From Caldifarciminota bacterium SM23_42 (GTDB lineage Bacteria; Hydrothermota; Tepidihabitantia; SM23-42), in NCBI GenBank assembly GCA_001303785.1, contig LJUJ01000008.1, forward strand, positions 1 to 64,000: a stretch of 64,000 nt of DNA, given 5' to 3'. Both the position numbers and the translations under genes were made by a program. Below the pieces are notes generated by a model. It worked only from the letters and a program-made list of their open reading frames with translations, was not told the DNA's origin and ran no database searches. Below, one piece after another: positions 62,004 through 64,000 of this stretch. The number at the start of each line of letters is the position of its first letter. Position 1 is the stretch's first letter.

Positions 62004-62031
62004 ATTATATGTAAATGTCACGTGATGTCAA
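62004..62031 (-). promoter_or_regulatory. Perfect-consensus promoter of the PorV-like gene
   Basis: Minus strand TTGACA (62026-62031), 16-nt spacer, TATAAT (62004-62009), followed by a leader of about 25 nt with GGAGGT. Confidence 0.85.
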
Positions 62032-62128
62032 GCTATCTGACGCGATGCCGAACTGGACAAATAGGGGCTTGCATATATGCGTTGCGTGATTTCAATCAAT
62101 GGTTGATACGAAAAGAATCTATTGCCTT

Positions 62129-63403
62129 TTAGTGTTGGCCCGAGACGGACAAATCTTCTAAAACTATGGACTTCGGACCCAGATAGCGGCCGTCGAAGAC
62201 ACGGTCATTAGTGAAATAAGCACGCTGCATTGCCTCGAGAAGATTACCACTTATTGAACCACCTTTGACAGGTGTTTTTTTGCCTTTTTTCACGTGATAA
62301 CCGAATCGAATTTCAGCAACGAAGTCACCGGTGACTGGATCCGGGGTTAGGTCAGAGAATTGAACGATGTCGTAGTAGTCCTGTGAGTCGAACGTCGAAT
62401 TGGTGACCGGTTCGATGACTAGATTCTTGAAGCCTCCGGTCGGCTCTACCCCGAGGTAATCAGCATAGCGTTTTGTCGTCCAATACTTCTTGAAGACTCC
62501 ATGGTCGATTATCGTGTGCTCCTGGCCTGGGATGCCATCGTCATCAAACGGGTCTGAGTAGATGCCGTAGGGGAGAATGCCGCTGCTCTTCAGGATGAAT
62601 GTATTAACGGATTTCTCGACGATACTCTCGTCCAGTTGAAAACGACTGATTGCCTGGTCCTTGGCCCGACCAGAACTATGAAAAATGACCGGGTCCATCA
62701 GGTCATAGATGTCGGTTGAACGGAAAGCGACTGCTGCTTTTCCGTTCTTGGGTAGTTGGACATTGAGCATGTCGCGGGCGTACTCTTTGTACTCGCTCAG
62801 ACGTTGCGCCAGGCGCAAGCCGTCAATGGACCGTGCTTCAATCTGGAAATTTAGCTCCTGTTCGCGGTTCGCTTGGCTGCTGATGAGCGTTACGTCGATT
62901 TCGATTAATCCCTTTACCTTACTGACCTCAATACCGGTCGAAGTCGTCAGTGTCACCTCTGATTTCGTTAGATATATCTCGGAACTCGAGAGGTAGACAT
63001 GTTTTCCCTTGCTGCTATTGTATAGTGTCTCGGCCAACTGTCCGCCGATTTGTCCTGGGTCGGATAACTTCGGATCTAATACTTCAACAGTAGAGATACT
63101 CGTGGATTCCATAAGACCATAATACCGATTCTCAATCATGATGCACGCAGATTTCGCCTGTTCCAGATAAAAACTTAAATCGTCGCTTGGTTTGAATACG
63201 AATGTGTACTCTCCACGAAGCTTCTCCCCATCTTTTCTGTGGTCTGCATAGACGGTGATTTCATAATAATGACTCTCAACGGTGCGTCTTGCCTCAACGC
63301 AATCCTTCAACAGGTATAGCTGATGCTCTTTGGAGTTAACCTCGATTATTTTGTAGTCATCGAAGCCAAAATCAAGTATCCTAGTTTTAATCTCTTGTAT
63401 CAT
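62129..63403 (-). CDS. tldE: PmbA/TldE-type subunit of the TldD/TldE protease
   Basis: 424 residues. The TldD/PmbA fold shows ISGNLLEAMQRAYFTND near the end, and there is no HExxxH zinc motif, as expected for the non-catalytic TldE partner. With TldD it degrades or matures small peptides inside the cell. Its ATG overlaps the tldD stop (ATGA), giving a coupled heterodimer pair. Confidence 0.88.
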   Translation of the reverse strand: MIQEIKTRILDFGFDDYKIIEVNSKEHQLYLLKDCVEARRTVESHYYEITVYADHRKDGEKLRGEYTFVFKPSDDLSFYLEQAKSACIMIENRYYGLMESTSISTVEVLDPKLSDPGQIGGQLAETLYNSSKGKHVYLSSSEIYLTKSEVTLTTSTGIEVSKVKGLIEIDVTLISSQANREQELNFQIEARSIDGLRLAQRLSEYKEYARDMLNVQLPKNGKAAVAFRSTDIYDLMDPVIFHSSGRAKDQAISRFQLDESIVEKSVNTFILKSSGILPYGIYSDPFDDDGIPGQEHTIIDHGVFKKYWTTKRYADYLGVEPTGGFKNLVIEPVTNSTFDSQDYYDIVQFSDLTPDPVTGDFVAEIRFGYHVKKGKKTPVKGGSISGNLLEAMQRAYFTNDRVFDGRYLGPKSIVLEDLSVSGQH

Positions 63404-64000
63404 CCTAAACGTACCCGGGTTCGAATGTGCGGACCTCCGCTAGAAATGGGAATGTATTCCTTGTAACCCTTGCCACAAAAACCTAAGTCAACTTTGAAGT
63501 CATTACTCACCATTGAGATATCTTTGAGAAGATCAGGCACAAAACCGGTTATGCCGAGGGGTGAGAATATCCGGTCGGTCACCTTACCGTTCTTGATTTC
63601 TTTTCCATATAATGCTAAGATTTGTATACCCCAGCCCTTTGGATCCTCCATACCGCTCAGTCCTTTGATCAAGTAAATCCCATTCTTGACCGACGAGATG
63701 ATTTCATCAGGGCTGTCGGTTCCGGGTTTGAAAAATGTATTCGACATTCTCGTGTAGATTTTTCTCTCAAAAGATTCCCGGCGTCCATTAGCAGTTGCCG
63801 GCAATTTTAGTACCAACCTTGCGTATTCGCTCGTAAGACCTTGAACAAACCTGCCGTCCCGGATAATGTATGTGGGTTGAGCCACACGCCCTTCGTCATC
63901 TATGAAATAAGAACCATAGGCCCCGGGCAGTGTTGGATCATCAATGATGTTGACCAGCGGCGACGCAATGATCTTGCCTAAATAATCTCTTGAACGGGCT
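63400..64000 (-). CDS. tldD: TldD metalloprotease subunit, 5' end outside the window
   Basis: The C-terminal 199 residues, open to the right edge. Conserved late TldD motifs are visible: DDPTLPGAYGSYFIDDEG, RMSNTFFKPGTDSPDEIISS and a CGKGYKEYIPISSGGPHIR ending. The zinc HExxxH motif should lie just beyond the edge. A GTG at 63885 is internal, not the start. Confidence 0.9.
   Translation of the reverse strand, partial: ARSRDYLGKIIASPLVNIIDDPTLPGAYGSYFIDDEGRVAQPTYIIRDGRFVQGLTSEYARLVLKLPATANGRRESFERKIYTRMSNTFFKPGTDSPDEIISSVKNGIYLIKGLSGMEDPKGWGIQILALYGKEIKNGKVTDRIFSPLGITGFVPDLLKDISMVSNDFKVDLGFCGKGYKEYIPISSGGPHIRTRVRLG

Noticed and set aside
1-64000. CRISPR array or prophage
   Set aside because: No regularly spaced direct repeats with unique spacers, and no phage structural or integrase genes were seen. 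The short arrays at 35598-35818 have 7-8 bp units and no spacers.

Overview
The window is one contig from a bacterium of moderate base composition. It most resembles an uncultured lineage of the FCB superphylum; WOR-3/Stahlbacteria is my best guess from gene content, not from a marker search. Pointers are a GWxTD-domain protein, a DUF2723 membrane glycosyltransferase with TPRs, a PorV/PorQ-type barrel, a protein ending in a T9SS/FlgD-like sorting domain, a CarboxypepD_reg/TonB-dependent receptor, DUF763 and a bacterial eRF1-like protein. The content is mostly housekeeping; no prophage, CRISPR array or complete transposon is visible.

Layout. 0-5 kb: purN (with an internal deletion), an ArsR-like regulator between two copies of a palindrome, GT2 glycosyltransferase-surE, pcm running straight into tRNA-Pro, then a LOG-like protein, acylphosphatase and apt. 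5-16 kb: membrane diguanylate cyclase, DUF763, DUF2723 protein, a PP-loop tRNA-thiolation-like enzyme, HIT protein, purF, gdhA. 16-27 kb: Na+/solute symporter, YitT, a 596-residue coiled coil, tRNA-Met, GWxTD protein, chromate transporter-larE-redoxin operon, Ste24-like protease, eRF1-like protein and cupin. 27-35 kb: FG-GAP surface protein, lipoprotein and TonB receptor (flanked by a diverged direct repeat of about 220 bp), uvrA. 35-43 kb: a heptamer repeat array, the pst phosphate operon with two unequal ATPases, phoU, then ribBA-ribH-nusB-phosphoesterase. 43-48 kb: grpE-dnaK-dnaJ-rsmE, a 143-bp MITE-like element, initiator tRNA. 48-64 kb: DUF6569-like protein, pdxJ-secD-secF-pgpA-cinA-two half permeases, xth, thpR, a TtcA-like gene, sorting-domain protein, trpS, a NusG paralogue, an epimerase, the PorV-like barrel, and pmbA/tldD at the right edge.

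Expression signals are unusually legible. I find 21 sigma-70-type promoters, nearly all TTGAC(A/T)-N16-TATAAT/TAGAAT. At 12 of them the start codon lies only 5-9 nt after the -10 box, so the mRNA should be leaderless; others have a short leader with a strong Shine-Dalgarno. Three genes (pgpA, larE-like, ttcA-like) have no ATG/GTG/TTG that would include their conserved N-terminus and appear to start at ATA, ATT and CTG.

Most interesting points: the two tandem PstB ATPases carry complementary motif losses that predict a heterodimer with one dead and one live ATP site; leaderless transcription; the non-canonical starts; a copy of the tRNA-Pro tail split in its T-loop by an 86-bp double hairpin; and a (GCGTNNN)10 array abutting the pst promoter.
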